Source of the DNA: Pyxicephalus adspersus
Taxonomy: Eukaryota > Chordata > Amphibia > Anura > Pyxicephalidae
DNA: 64,000 bases
Direction: 5' to 3'
Assembly: GCF_032062135.1 (NCBI RefSeq)
Contig: NC_092858.1
Coordinates: 128,007,535 to 128,071,534, forward strand
The position numbers were made by a program, and so were the translations under genes. The notes below the pieces were generated by a model, which made no database searches, was not told where the DNA came from, and saw nothing but the letters and a program-made list of their open reading frames with translations. This document shows positions 15,401 through 28,900 of the stretch, piece after piece. Numbering within the stretch: position 1 is the stretch's first letter; every line of letters begins with the position of its first letter.

Positions 15401-16326
15401 TTCCTGCACAACTGAGCCGGATTTTAAAAATTAATCAAACGTGAAATGAGATGGATACACCCCATTTTACCTCTTCTATATCAATTTGTGGGGGAAGGCG
15501 AGGGGTATGCAAACCATACTGAATTGAATTATACTGCAAATTGTGATGTAGCAGTTCTTGCACTACAGTTATTCCATATAAAGATGCTCATGTATAATAA
15601 GCCAACAAAACCAGATGATTTGTATCCCATATATTGAATATGAGGATCACCCTACATCAGGAGCAGGGGGAACAAATGACTTACTTGCTTTGACAGTGAA
15701 GTAACAAGTCAATGATGAATGTCTGCCATGCTTTCTCTTTGCTAAGTGTTTCCAGCGCTGTTGGTATCAAAGCAAAACACAAGGTCATAGCCTCCAAAGC
15801 CTCACAACAGACTTGCTCATCTTCAGGATCAGGTTCATTGCCAGCATTAGTCTGTGAAACAAAGTCAACTCTTAATTCTTTCAACTGAACAATGTATTGA
15901 CTAACCATAAAAAATTCCACCTTTCCTGAGTGCAGTAGGTGAGGATAAAGTTCTTTCAAGCCCAATCATAACATGTTCATTTCTAATTTAGGGGATAAGC
16001 ATATGACAAATGAGGGTGCAGTTTTATAATTAAAGCGGCAGTTATGATAACTTGTACTTACCTTCTCATAAATTTTGCTTATTTCCTCATTGGCAGAAAA
16101 AACCAACTGAACTGACCCACAGCCTGAAGCCCAGATTACTTTCTGTATTGCTCGAATGACACAAATATCTGGGATGTACTTAGAGGCCTTAAAAAAAATC
16201 ATATGCATAAAATAATTAAATATTCACCTACACAAATCATTTTTCACAGTGCACCATTGTAAAGGGGCACTACAATGAGGAATATTTATTTCCTTATGTT
16301 TAAGATTACTGCTATATATGAAGATT

Positions 16327-16357
<31 letters not shown>

Positions 16358-19300
16358 AAAACAACTATCTAAAGCTACAGAGGCAGTCACTGTTTTCTGA
16401 TAATAGTCTCTACCAAAACAAATGGGTTATCTAGTAAAACAATAGTATTTAGGCCATATCACACCAGCTATTTATTTGTATTCAGGAAATTATACATTTA
16501 TATTGAGTAGAACCAAATTTTACAATGATTTGTAGCTCAGTTTCTTTGATTGAGTTCATGTCAGCAAAGAGATTGACATTGACAATTACTTTGCATTACC
16601 TTTATGGCTCAGCTACAAATCGCTGACAGAGTGACAGCAGTGACAAATTGATATCTACTTTATCAGTTAAACTGGCAAAGTGAGATTCTTTTCTAGTATT
16701 TTACAATAACCTCCAATAACAGGGAAACATACAGGGGAAAAGAAAAAACAACATACAGCAAGCAATTATATTTCAATATTTCAATTACACAGAATAAATT
16801 AAGAGTAATGACTGAATGTAATAATAAATCAGTTTACACTGCAAGGCAGAAGTTAAATTCATTTTAGGCTTTACTGTGTTCATAATTATTTTCTTATACA
16901 AATCATTTCAATAAGGGTTATGTACAAAATGTACCTCATCTGATATTTGCTGTGCAAGGCGTATTGCTACATTTCTCAGCATACATTCTGAAGTTGGATT
17001 GGGAATGTTCTGCAGGGCATTTTGTAGCACCACTGCCTGATCATGTGTAGCCTAGAGACAAACATAAAAAAGCTTATTACTCATTACCAACTTATATATC
17101 ACCAATTTATAAATCATCCATATGTCTGAATCTAGAATAAATATCCATTGAGCAATTGTTACACTGGACAGAGGTGTTGACTTTTTTTGGCAATTTTGGC
17201 TAAATATATGTATATACATCATTCTGACTTATCAACAAACTTGCCTTAGGGCTGATTGCCTCAGGGCCGATATCGGACAAGAATCTGTCGCGTGTACAGC
17301 TATCACCGTGCATCATTGCGATGACCGTCCTGGTGGATCCACGGATGACGAACGATCGTAATGAAAGTAAAATGGGAAAGAGTGCAGCAGGGTGCTGCTC
17401 CGTCCTCTCTTTCCCCCTCTCCATAGAGCAGAAAAGTGCTGTAAGTACAGGCACTCGTTCATGCATAGTGTATTCTTTTGTCCTTAAAAAGGATTGTGAA
17501 AGATCCTTTCCAATGACAATTATTGCACATGTGTACCCAGCCTTACTGAAGCATGCACAACTCTGTAAGGTCAACACACCACATTAATCTAGACCTGCCC
17601 TAAAACTATACAAGCACAAAATGTTATATCTTATACAAGATAACTAGGATGATAAAAACTTACCGGAGACACAGGATTTGATCCTTCCACGGGCTGGCAA
17701 GCCTCGGCTACAGCTCGGACATGGCCATAACCAATCGCAGTAAGCAGCAATTTGGCGACTTTCAATGCATTAAGATAAGCACTTCTTCTTGTTTCCATAT
17801 CAGCATTTGGCAGGAAGTTATTCCGAGTAAGCATGCTCAACACAAGAGGCAAACCACCACTTTTGAGAAAGTTGTACTGAAAATCACTTGCATCTTCTCC
17901 CAAGGGAGCATTGGCAGGCATTAACAAGGCATAAACAACCTAAAAAATAGACATTACTTTGTGGGAGAGTTACATGACACTATAACAAAAGATAAGTGCA
18001 TATTTGACAAACAGGTGAAAGACCAAGTACAAACCATCACTAACCTCTGTTAAATATAAAACTTGAGATGCCGACTGGCCAAAAAACAGTGAATCTAAGG
18101 ATGAACTCAAGCTACTTTCTCCAAGTTTAGCATGATCTAAACAAATTGCTCGCAGTTTTTCTACTATGGTATTGTCTGTATGGGGGAAAAAAAAGCACAT
18201 AAAACGGGGACTTAGTTGAACATTACAGAAATCAAATGAATACTTGAACAGAATACAAAAAAACATAACCAACTACAACGAGCATCAGTGACACAAAAAA
18301 CAAGCTATAGTTGTAAATGTTAGAGCAGACATCATTGCTAGCGGAAGATAAACACTGCTGTATAGTGAGGTCCAATATGCTGATATATGTCATCATCATC
18401 AATCAAATAACAATCAAGTAACATGAAACACTAATAAAGGTCACAGTCTGTTCACTCCTGTCATATTTGTGACTTAAATTTTTCCTTAATAGCATTAGGC
18501 TGGGAAAAGTAGTAGTTAACATTCTAGCCGTGAGTAAATTTTAAAACAAAAGAAACTGTATGCTCCCAAATTTTCATGTTACATTTATCAGGTAATTTTT
18601 TTTTAGGAAAGAAAAGGAAACAGAATAGTACCTAATTAGGTTAAAGTTCTGCATTAAGGATATTTTACAACTCTATTATTTGGGCCCATTTACACCTCTT
18701 TACTAACATACTATATTACACATTCAATTGAACCTTTCCCTGAGGTCCTTAGATAACCCGTTTGTTCTGCCTTTGATAAGTGAATTCCTGTTATTTAAAT
18801 AAAATAGGGTCTTTCACTCATACCAGATTGTCATCCCATAAAATGAAAACACCGGACGTTGATTTCCCCTTCAAATTAAATGATAATGCTAAGGATTCAC
18901 TTTTGCCACACCCAGATGTTATTTTTTTAAATACATACACAAAACGGTTCACAAACTTTCATGTACCACTGTAAATGCATTCAAATTCTTTGCTGTGATA
19001 ATAAAATGGTGGAGTTCTTGTGTACACTTTAAATGCAGTGTGTTCTTTTATATATAATTCAACAAACTTTTTATTTTACCTTGCTTGAAAAAAGGGTCAG
19101 TTTAACCTAATAATAATTTTAATATTAATATAAATAGTTTTAAAATTTGTTTAAAATCCAAAAGACTAACCCTTTCCAACGCTTTACAATAAATGTTTTA
19201 GCTAGACATACATTTTAAATATAATGATTACCTGGTGGCATAAGTTTCATGAGTACACGTGCCCCATCACGAAGTGGGGGCATGTTGAGGCTACTGCCCA

Positions 19301-22300
19301 AGTCTGCAACTTGCCAAAGAAAGGAAATATATCGGTGATGTAATGACATTATCTAAAAAGAGAAAGGGAAGAGTAAATAAATATGTTCTTTTGCCCCTAA
19401 TCTTTAAAGAATCCATTGCCCTGCAACCACACAAAATATGATCCAATAATTTTAGGAACATATTGGTCTGCCTACTTGAACATTTTTAGATGTATATAAA
19501 ACAGTTCACCCTGTCAAATGACCAGATTGTAAGTTTGTTTATGATACAGAGAATATACTAACCACTCCTGGAAGGCAGCTTTCAACTTCGGGGTTGGGAC
19601 CATCACTATAGTGGTTTCCATGATTTCCAGGAGAGCCAGTTGAGGAATCTGAAGAACTGTCAGGACTTGAAGGCATGTTTGAGCTTATTTGTGTTAACTT
19701 GGCTGTAATTAGCTGGAAAAGACAATATACAAATATATTGTAATGTAATGTAATGTATTCAAAAACATATCTGGAAGGAATCAAAGCTTACTCCAAGAAA
19801 ACGCAATTGTCTAAAGCAAATGTAGAACTTTGGAAATTATACTCTTGAAAAAGGATTGTTGCGTTCACAATAAAATCTTTTATTTTTTTGTGTCCACCGA
19901 GATACAACCAAGTCCTAAACAATTTGGCTTTAGGTCGCGTCCTTAAAGCAATCACCTGTATAGGTATAAAATTATGATTATGAGCTTTGGATACAAGCTT
20001 CTCAAAATTACAGATCCAGAAGCAAGTCAAATTTAATTGGGAGTAGATTTCTAAAAAGTTCCGTGAAAAAATAGTCCTGCAATTTGCACGAACCTACAAT
20101 GAAAACTAGGATTACAAAATAAACACTAGTATTCTATAACAGCAAATTATCCACCTATCTCTCCTTAATAGTTTGCTCTGTGGTCTGCTATGACACAGGT
20201 GAGAGTTTTAAAGTCTTCCCACCTAACAGCAGACATTTATAAAAAAAATATTTTTAATACAATCAATTCTAGGTTTGCTGGATCACCTAGGTTCTTTATT
20301 ATTGGTCAAAATTGCTCAGTGTTGAACTCTGATCAGTGTCTGGGGATGGTAGGAAGAATATATTTCAAGTGGTCTAGAGTGACAAATGAGAAGTCAATCC
20401 GAACCCTATGATTTGACGCTTGTTTAAACCAAAAGGGAATTTTCCTTTGTTTGCCAACGCAGGCCAGTCTCAACCAAGGCCTGAGTAATAGACAGACCTT
20501 TCTTCAAATCCTACAATTTTACATCATTAGCTTTATAGGAAAAATGCCAAGTAAATCAAGTTAGTAAGAAAATCAACCAACATTATCATTTGGTCCTGTC
20601 TAAATGTGATCTACTGATTACTTTAACATGTAGTTTTCACTAAAATAGTGTTGGCTTTTTCCATTTTCCAATCATGGCTCAGTCTGGCCTGTTTAGCTTA
20701 AACATAAATAAAAGACAAAACAAAGTTAAACCCACCGTTTTATCTTTTAAATTTAACTGGCCAATTAGTTTTCTGTCTTCAGAAGGATCTACAAGCTCTC
20801 CACCAATAAATAGTTCAACCTTTGTATGTGCGCTGTTGGCTTTGATACGATTTAGGATGCAACGACGAACTGAACCTATCGTGTCATTTGTGTGAGACCA
20901 AATATCCAAATCTTCCACCTGTCTGCCTTGATTTGGAAATCGAACAACCAGGGTGATGTGCTTGCCCCGGAAAGCTCTGAAAGATACAAACCATAAAATG
21001 TTCCAACAGTAAAAACCACAACAATCTATATATTGCATTAGCCTGCTGAAAAGGCAATAAATGGATGTTTCTGACAAACCATCATCTAGGTAGAATTTAG
21101 GAAATTCTCGCTGTGAGAAATGAGGAACCAGACACAATTCTGCAGAACTGGTACTAGCTGTACTATTCATCTGATGACCCAGTCAAAGCATGGCAGACTT
21201 GCAATCTTTAAAGGACCACAAGAAAGAATGTGTATGGTGGAAAAAAGGTATATGATCATTTGGGAGAAGAGTGTATGATGTTTCCTGAGCAACTGCTTTT
21301 AAAATATATTCATGTACAAAGACTATATATTGACAATATATTGACAAACTATNNNNNNNNNNNNNNNNNNNNNNNNNNNNNNNNNNNNNNNNNNNNNNNN
21401 NNNNNNNNNNNNNNNNNNNNNNNNNNNNNNNNNNNNNNNNNNNNNNNNNNNNNNNNNNNNNNNNNNNNNNNNNNNNNNNNNNNNNNNNNNNNNNNNNNNN
21501 NNNNNNNNNNNNNNNNNNNCAAATTGCAAATTATTTTGAAGAAATCTATTCCGAGTTTGCTGGATCACCCAGATGCACTGATGAAAGTGTATCCTCTCCA
21601 GCATTGAAGAGCTTTAATAAATCAGACTCAAAGACTCTAGAACGCACTTCTAACAGATGAAAAATACATGCTGGTTGTTAGCATTCGGGAGACATCAGAT
21701 TGGCTTCAATACTAATAGAAAAAAAAAGAAAAGACTGTTTGTGAACTTTCATACATCTTTGTATCTAAGCATTTATGAAGAAATGTTTAAAGTGCTTTTA
21801 GTGCTTGTAAAGCCTACGTAAATATTTTAGTGTGATGCACAATAGCCTGATCTGGCCTTAATGCAGGGTAATGTCATGTTGCAATATTCAACATATTGCC
21901 AGTAAGATGGCAATAAAGGGCACACCTAGACATTGGAAGAATTGTCCGTTCTTCATGGTAGTCGCTGTCACATTCATTTATATACTCTTTTAGGACTGTC
22001 AGCACTCTGACCATTCGTATTGCTTCTTGTCTCGCACAATTAATACTGTCTTTGTCACCATCCAAAACACAAAGCGTGTCATATGAAGCTTTTAAACGAT
22101 CAAAGCAAGACTGAATGAAGTCTTCATGTATCTCCACCTAAAAAGAACAATAATGATGAAAAACAAGACACCAACAACCTAAACCAACCAACTAGCATCA
22201 ATGATTGCCAAAAACAAAAAGACTCATAAAATGAATCCTTTAAATGTTACAGATAAACTAGAATACCTAGATCTAAAAGGAGAAGGATGATTTTAATACT

Positions 22301-25300
22301 ATGTGCATATTATATGTTGTAGCCAGTCTATGATGGGAAGTTACATATTATGAGAGAAACAAAGGTTGCCAATATTGGGCTCACCTTTTCTCATTTGGCA
22401 AATGCCAACATTCTAGCTGGAATGCTATGCTGACCATGCTGTGTTGTTTGAGAAATTTCAAACTTGAAGTTTTTGGGCCCTCTTATTTCATTGATACCTT
22501 CTATTTAATAAGCAATATTCAAATAATAAAGACTACAATAAAAATATAATTTGCTTTTGTTTTCTTTTTTTAAGTTCTGATAACAAAAAGGTATAACGCT
22601 CAATTCCTAAATATTTCATGTCCCACTGGAATATTTCACTCACTTTGTCCAGACTGTCAGAAAGTGATGACAAATCCACAATCTAATTTTTGTCACTAAA
22701 ACAGAAGGTGAATACCATGTAACCTGTAACCCTCAAAGAGTTTTCATATGATTACAATAACATTGGTAACAATATAGTAAAAACATCATTTTTTTTTTTT
22801 TTTTTTAAGAGATAATTTCCTGTCTTAACCGGGCCTGGCGGTAAAATTAAGATGTGCACGCTGGCGATGCCCAGCCGGCATCGGTAGAGAAAGAAGACGG
22901 CGGACATGCCTGGAGGACAACGCTGGAACAAGGAAGGAGTTTAAACCTCCCTGGAAATTCCCCCCCCCCCCCCCCCCAGTGTGGCTTAGGGTTGCACACT
23001 TGGGAATACCGCCAGGGAGGTTATTGTTGCAAGAAAACCAGTACAAGTTTTATCAGTTACATTCTTACCTGATTTACTTGTAACCTGGGTCCAAGGTTGG
23101 TGTAGATTTCCTTTAAAAGATCTATTGCTCGGCTTGCAATGTCATCACTACCCTGAATTACAACCTACAGTAAAAAAAAAAAAAAAAAATTATTGTATAA
23201 CTATTGGTTTAGAGCAACAGTTATGACAATAAGCAAACTCAAGATCTGCTTTACATAGGAAATAGCAGCAACACTTTACTTTTTTCTCATGGTGAATGCT
23301 TACAGGTATTTTTAAGATGAGTGTAAGTAACAATTTAAAAGCACATTACAAGAATAATTCTGACTAAACAAATGCCACCAAGGCCAAAGACATGACCCAA
23401 ACATGAAGCAAATACTTAAAGGGCCATTTCCAATGACTCACTTAGCTGTTTTATCCAAGGGCATCCAATTTACTTTTATGGGCCTGACAAATACTCAAGC
23501 AAAGTTATGCAATATTTAGTCTGTATTTATCAATAGGACGTCTCAATAGATCAAAACTATTGTACTCTGGATAGGAAACAGAAGCAACCTTTAAAAAAGG
23601 AATAAAACATTTATCTAAATGTACATTTAAACACAATACAAATAAATGTACATTTTTATAAAAGTTGTTTTTGAGATAATGTTCACAATGTATTAATACC
23701 AATGATCTAGCAAATAAATTTATCATATGTCAAAGATGCCCAGGCAAACAAATATGTTTTGTAATCACCTCAATAGAAGAAAAAAAAAAAACATTTATAT
23801 ATTAAAGATATGCTCACGAAAAAAGGAGGAATATGAGTATACTTAATTTTTCTGGGGGGCGGGAAGCAAAAACTGCTATTTGCACTCTACATGCGCCCAC
23901 ATACTTTGTCATTGCTTAAGCTTGTTAGAGGCAACCTTGTATGCCTTGTAATAAAAAACAGAGGTAAATGTTTAACTGGATGTGAACTTTTAAATCAAAC
24001 CAACAAAATAAAATATTTTAATTATTCCCAAATCTAAATTTGGGTTTAGAATAGCACACAAATGTTTAAAATTTCAGGTTTGAAACCCCTCCCTGGTCTA
24101 ATTGTACACCGAATGTATTGCTCTTAAACGCTTCACGTTATATGAAAAAATTTACATATTACACTTTAAAACAAAGACTTTAGGTTAACCAAAAATGAAG
24201 TCAAAAGGCAGAGATATACCATATCATTACCACATTGCGGGTCTGCAACTGCAGCAGACAAAGCAAGGCATACAACCCCTGAAGTTTCTGTTGGGCCCCC
24301 GCACTTTGCATCCACACCTACCAGTTAAAGAACTTTGCATTGAAAATACCTTACCAAGAACTAAATGGAGTATGTCAACACCGGGTTGAAAGAAGAGCTT
24401 AAAGGATACAATTTTTAAAATCCCCTTTCCACAGCGTTAAATATGTTTAAAAAAAATATATACACTGCAAAACAAGCTTATGGAATAAAAGTTGAAATAC
24501 AACTACATCTGCAAGTATTACAAAATATCAACTTATCTACATAAGCCATTTAACAACAGACTTGCTCTTCTATACAGTGTCCTCCTTACATTGCAATCAA
24601 ACTGTCTATGAACAGGCCAAGTGGTGCTGTGAGATGATTGGCACCTATTGTGCAAGCAGATGTGCAAAATGCTTACACAAAGTTTCATTACTACAGCAGT
24701 CCTAACAGATTTGTTAACATTAGAACTGCCATCAAACGACTAGCGTTGCATGAAAAATTTTTTAGCTTTTGGATGTGCACATATGACAGTCAAAGGTATA
24801 TGTTTTCCTCTAATTCTGTAAGCTATACTCTAAATGTACTCTTATTTATCACCCTTCTCTTTAAAGTAGAGCAGGAAAACTACTACACCTTTATGGTGCC
24901 CTAGCAATTGCTTCATGTTTTCTAATATATGGTGCTTCACAGTGGTCCACCACCTACACTGTAAAAAATGTGCTACCCTACACATTACAGTATATACAAT
25001 GAGTACAAAAGTATTCTCCAAGGACAGCCATTAACTGTCAAAATCAAGGACCCTATTTAGTACAAGGGGCTGCCACTCCCTAATCATTTGTGAATGAAGA
25101 TGCCACCCCTCTTTGAGGGAAGAAAAATGAATGAGGCAGACAAAAATAAATAAATTNNNNNNNNNNNNNNNNNNNNNNNNNNNNNNNNNNNNNNNNNNNN
25201 NNNNNNNNNNNNNNNNNNNNNNNNNNNNNNNNNNNNNNNNNNNNNNNNNNNNNNNNNNNNNNNNNNNNNNNNNNNNNNNNNNNNNNNNNNNNNNNNNNNN

Positions 25301-25949
25301 NNNNNNNNNNNNNNNNNNNNNNNNNNNNNNNNNNNNNNNNNNNNNNNNNNNNNNNNNNNNNNNNNNNNNNNNNNNNNNNNNNNNNNNNNNNNNNNNNNNN
25401 NNNNNNNNNNNNNNNTTTACATTTTTTGAAGAGGAAAATTACTTACCCTCCAGAGATAATCAAGCCCTATAAGTTCTAAATCATCCATCATGTAGGCTCT
25501 ACGTTTTGCTACAAGTTTTCCTTCACGACAATTAACAGCTTTGAAAAAGCGCTCAAAGCACTTCATGCCATTTTCTGTCAAGAGAGATGGATCCAGTTGT
25601 AGCACATTGTTTTCAAAGAAGTCCTTATTGATATCTGGATCCAAATCTGGCTCATCACCCATGAGCTTGGAGTACCACTTGAAACAGGCTTCACGGTCAC
25701 AAAGGTAAACAGCATTTTCAGCTAAGCACTTCCAAATCTGTTTTGCCTGGGGTGCACAAAGCCAAAGCTGACCATCCTTCAATAAAAACCTAAAAATGTT
25801 ATCATTGTAAAATATGTTAGACAAATTACTGAAATATACATTTTTCTAAAATTTAGATTACAATTAACAATGTGCAAAAAAAAAATAGTATGCATACGCA
25901 TTATATGGGTACAGTTCCAACTCATGAACTAAGAACTACTGCATTAGGC

Positions 25950-25988
<39 letters not shown>

Positions 25989-28900
25989 TCCTGTATGTAC
26001 AGCACTCGTTTATGCATCGTGCAGTCGTTAGAAAAGATCGTGAAAGATCATTTCCAACGACAATTACTGTACATGTGTAGTATACATAGCTTAGTTTGAA
26101 CCGAAAATCCTATGCTGCTCCTATCTGTCTGAACTTAGCCTAAAGGTTGTAAGTAAACAACTACCTTTTCTAAAGTACTAACCTATTTCATGCCCTATTA
26201 GCACAACTTATCTGACCCTAATTTTGCTCAACCAATACACCAACTATGGGGTGTACTGTACTTTGACACACCTTTTGAGTACTGTCGCATGCTGTCCATA
26301 TACGAAGAAAGATTTTCTGCCACTAGTGTAACAAGAGCGTGGTTATGCTGAAGCTGGTTTATTAAGTCATGTCTGTAAAAAACATGCGGACTGCGTTGCG
26401 TCTGGCTGAAATATAAAAAACACAATTACAATTTATTGTATATTCCTCACCAGAGTAACATCACTGCACATTAGAGAAGCAGAGAGTATATAATCTTTAG
26501 CCTTTTATTTGCACAAGAGAATGGATGCAAATCAAGTCTTTCAAAAAATTAAATCTCATATCTACACAGTAGAGATATAAGATCAACCTCAGCAAAGTAC
26601 ACGGTTAGCATCTAGATAGAGCAAAACAAAAAAGACAATATGACAAAAGTTGTCCAAACAACAAGTGTACAGGGCAACATATATGCATTTTTTTAATTAC
26701 CTAGAAACACACACACTAGAGAACAGAGTGCCGTTGTAGAAAAAAAACAGGATTACCTGTTTAAAAACAGTAACATATTTCTGGCTATTAAATACCATTA
26801 AAAAATGTTTAAAAACAGGGTTGGGTATTCTAAACCTTAATGTCCATCAATGTCATAATAAATTGTCCCAAAATATGAAATTAATACAACATTTATAAAA
26901 TATATAAAAAATAAACCAAAATGTGCAGATAATGCAACCTTTGCATTGTACAAAATGCTAACAAAGAACACCTTCAAGTGAAGCTTACCTTAAATTCTGA
27001 GGTGCTTCACCAAATAAACTGCATATTTCTCTAATTTGTTTAAGTGCTGGTATGACCCATTTGTCATTTGTACGCAGCTCTTCTATAAAGCGATCTATCC
27101 ACTGAATTTTCTGTGTATCTCGATCCTATATGAAGAAATGGTAAAGTAAACTTTCAAGACATAAAATACACCTGCCATAGGAAAACTGTGAGCACTGCTG
27201 CCATCCTGAAAGTGTTAACTCCCAGGTTGTCATTCGAATACTTAGGCTTTAACAGCCTCTGTAACACTCAAATTATACTTCTGACATTTTATGAATTTAT
27301 TTACAGAAATGTGATCCCTGAGAAAGGGGTAGGGAAAGAAAGTTGATATGATCTTTCTAAACATGTATGTGACTGCAATAGTCCTAATACTTAGTCCCTG
27401 CATGGCTGATGAATCAGATGAATCAGACTTTGCAGACACATTTTGTAAAGCATTCCGTTTCCTGATAAAGTCAGACATGTTGAAATTGCTTTATTAGGGC
27501 TTTCTTAATGAACGTTAAAATGCTGCCATTTCTGCTAGGAAAAAGGGAAGTCATTCAGCAACAAGTTATCTTATCTCCTGTTATTAAGTAGTCCTAGACG
27601 CTTAGCAGTAAGTCCTAAAAACAATACAGTAAAACTTAAGGAAAATGTCCCATAGGTCTAACACACACGAGCACATTTATTCTTAGAGTGAGAATGCTAG
27701 GGTAAATATTCAAATTACTTGCAGGAATGCCAGGTAATATGGATGCAAAAAAACAACAACAAACAAATCAATCTATTTCATGTACCACTGATAAAAAACA
27801 AAAACTAGGACACATTTTTTTTTCCTTATTACAAATAACATTTTTTTTCTTGGGTAAATGTGACAACCGCTGGCTATGAGTAGTAATTAATATGTATTTG
27901 TTCAATGTTCTGCTTGTAAATATACAATTGTTGTTTCTTGTACAAAAAAAAACAAAACTATTAAACAGTACTAATTAACTGTTCCAAATGTAATTATTAC
28001 CACTTTACAGCACTGCTGAAACCTACAGATACAAATTTTAGCTTTTAGACTAGTTTACCAACCTGCGAGCAGCTGTAATCCAAAATTTTTATATGGGCAC
28101 TCAAGGCTTGGTCCATTATATCAACGGGCACATCATCACTGTGAGCTAAATTCCACAGGAGGTTTAAAACTTTATGTGCCATTACACCATCTTTGTCATC
28201 TTCAGCTAGCCTGCGTATTAACTCTAGCAACTTCTCACGCTGTTTTTTGCTTGCATTTGTCCAACTAGCCTATTAACAAAAAAAAAAAAAGGGGGGGTTA
28301 GAAAGCAATGGATAAGTCAAAAAATGCACACTACAGCATTAGCTAGAACAACTCTGCAAAAGGAGCTCAGGCCGACAGTGTAAGAAAGCACAGCTGCAGC
28401 AAGGACTGGGCAAAGAGCAGGGCCTACTAGCAGTAAGGACAAAATCCATGTTTTTCCTATTATCATTAATATAGGCATGTCATTCATATACTGCTGACAT
28501 ATTAAGCAGCACTTTACAAGGTCCAGTCTTACCACAAACTATCCCTTAAACTTCCTGGTGGTCTGATTATATCAGATTTTTGAATGTCAAAGCAGTACAT
28601 AGTTTTGCATGGAAATCTGTTTAGATTTCCTGCCAGATCACACCCCCCCCCAGCGCACCACATGCACACACCTTCTATTGATCACACCGGGACGTGAGGC
28701 AAGGGGACACATATGCCAGGTGGGTATTGCCAGAGGACGCCACGGGCTCTTGGAGACCAGGTAAGTTACCAGGAGTACCGGGGTTACCACTTTTGGTACT
28801 GAAAATTAACCCCAAGCTACACTGGGGAATACCGCCAGGGAGATGTAAGTGGTTCACAACCTAATATCCCTACCATGGTCATATGTCATGACTACAGTCT

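Noticed and set aside
21230..21607. 125-codon frame across the N gap
   Set aside because: Most of it is unknown bases, so the frame is an artefact.
22825..23072. Pair of 72-73-codon frames containing poly-Pro/poly-Gly
   Set aside because: Caused by the C18 run in a family A MITE.
25157..25415. Idea that the absent exon (residues 633-662) lies in the N gap
   Set aside because: The gap is downstream of the next exon on the minus strand, so it is in the wrong order unless the assembly is rearranged.
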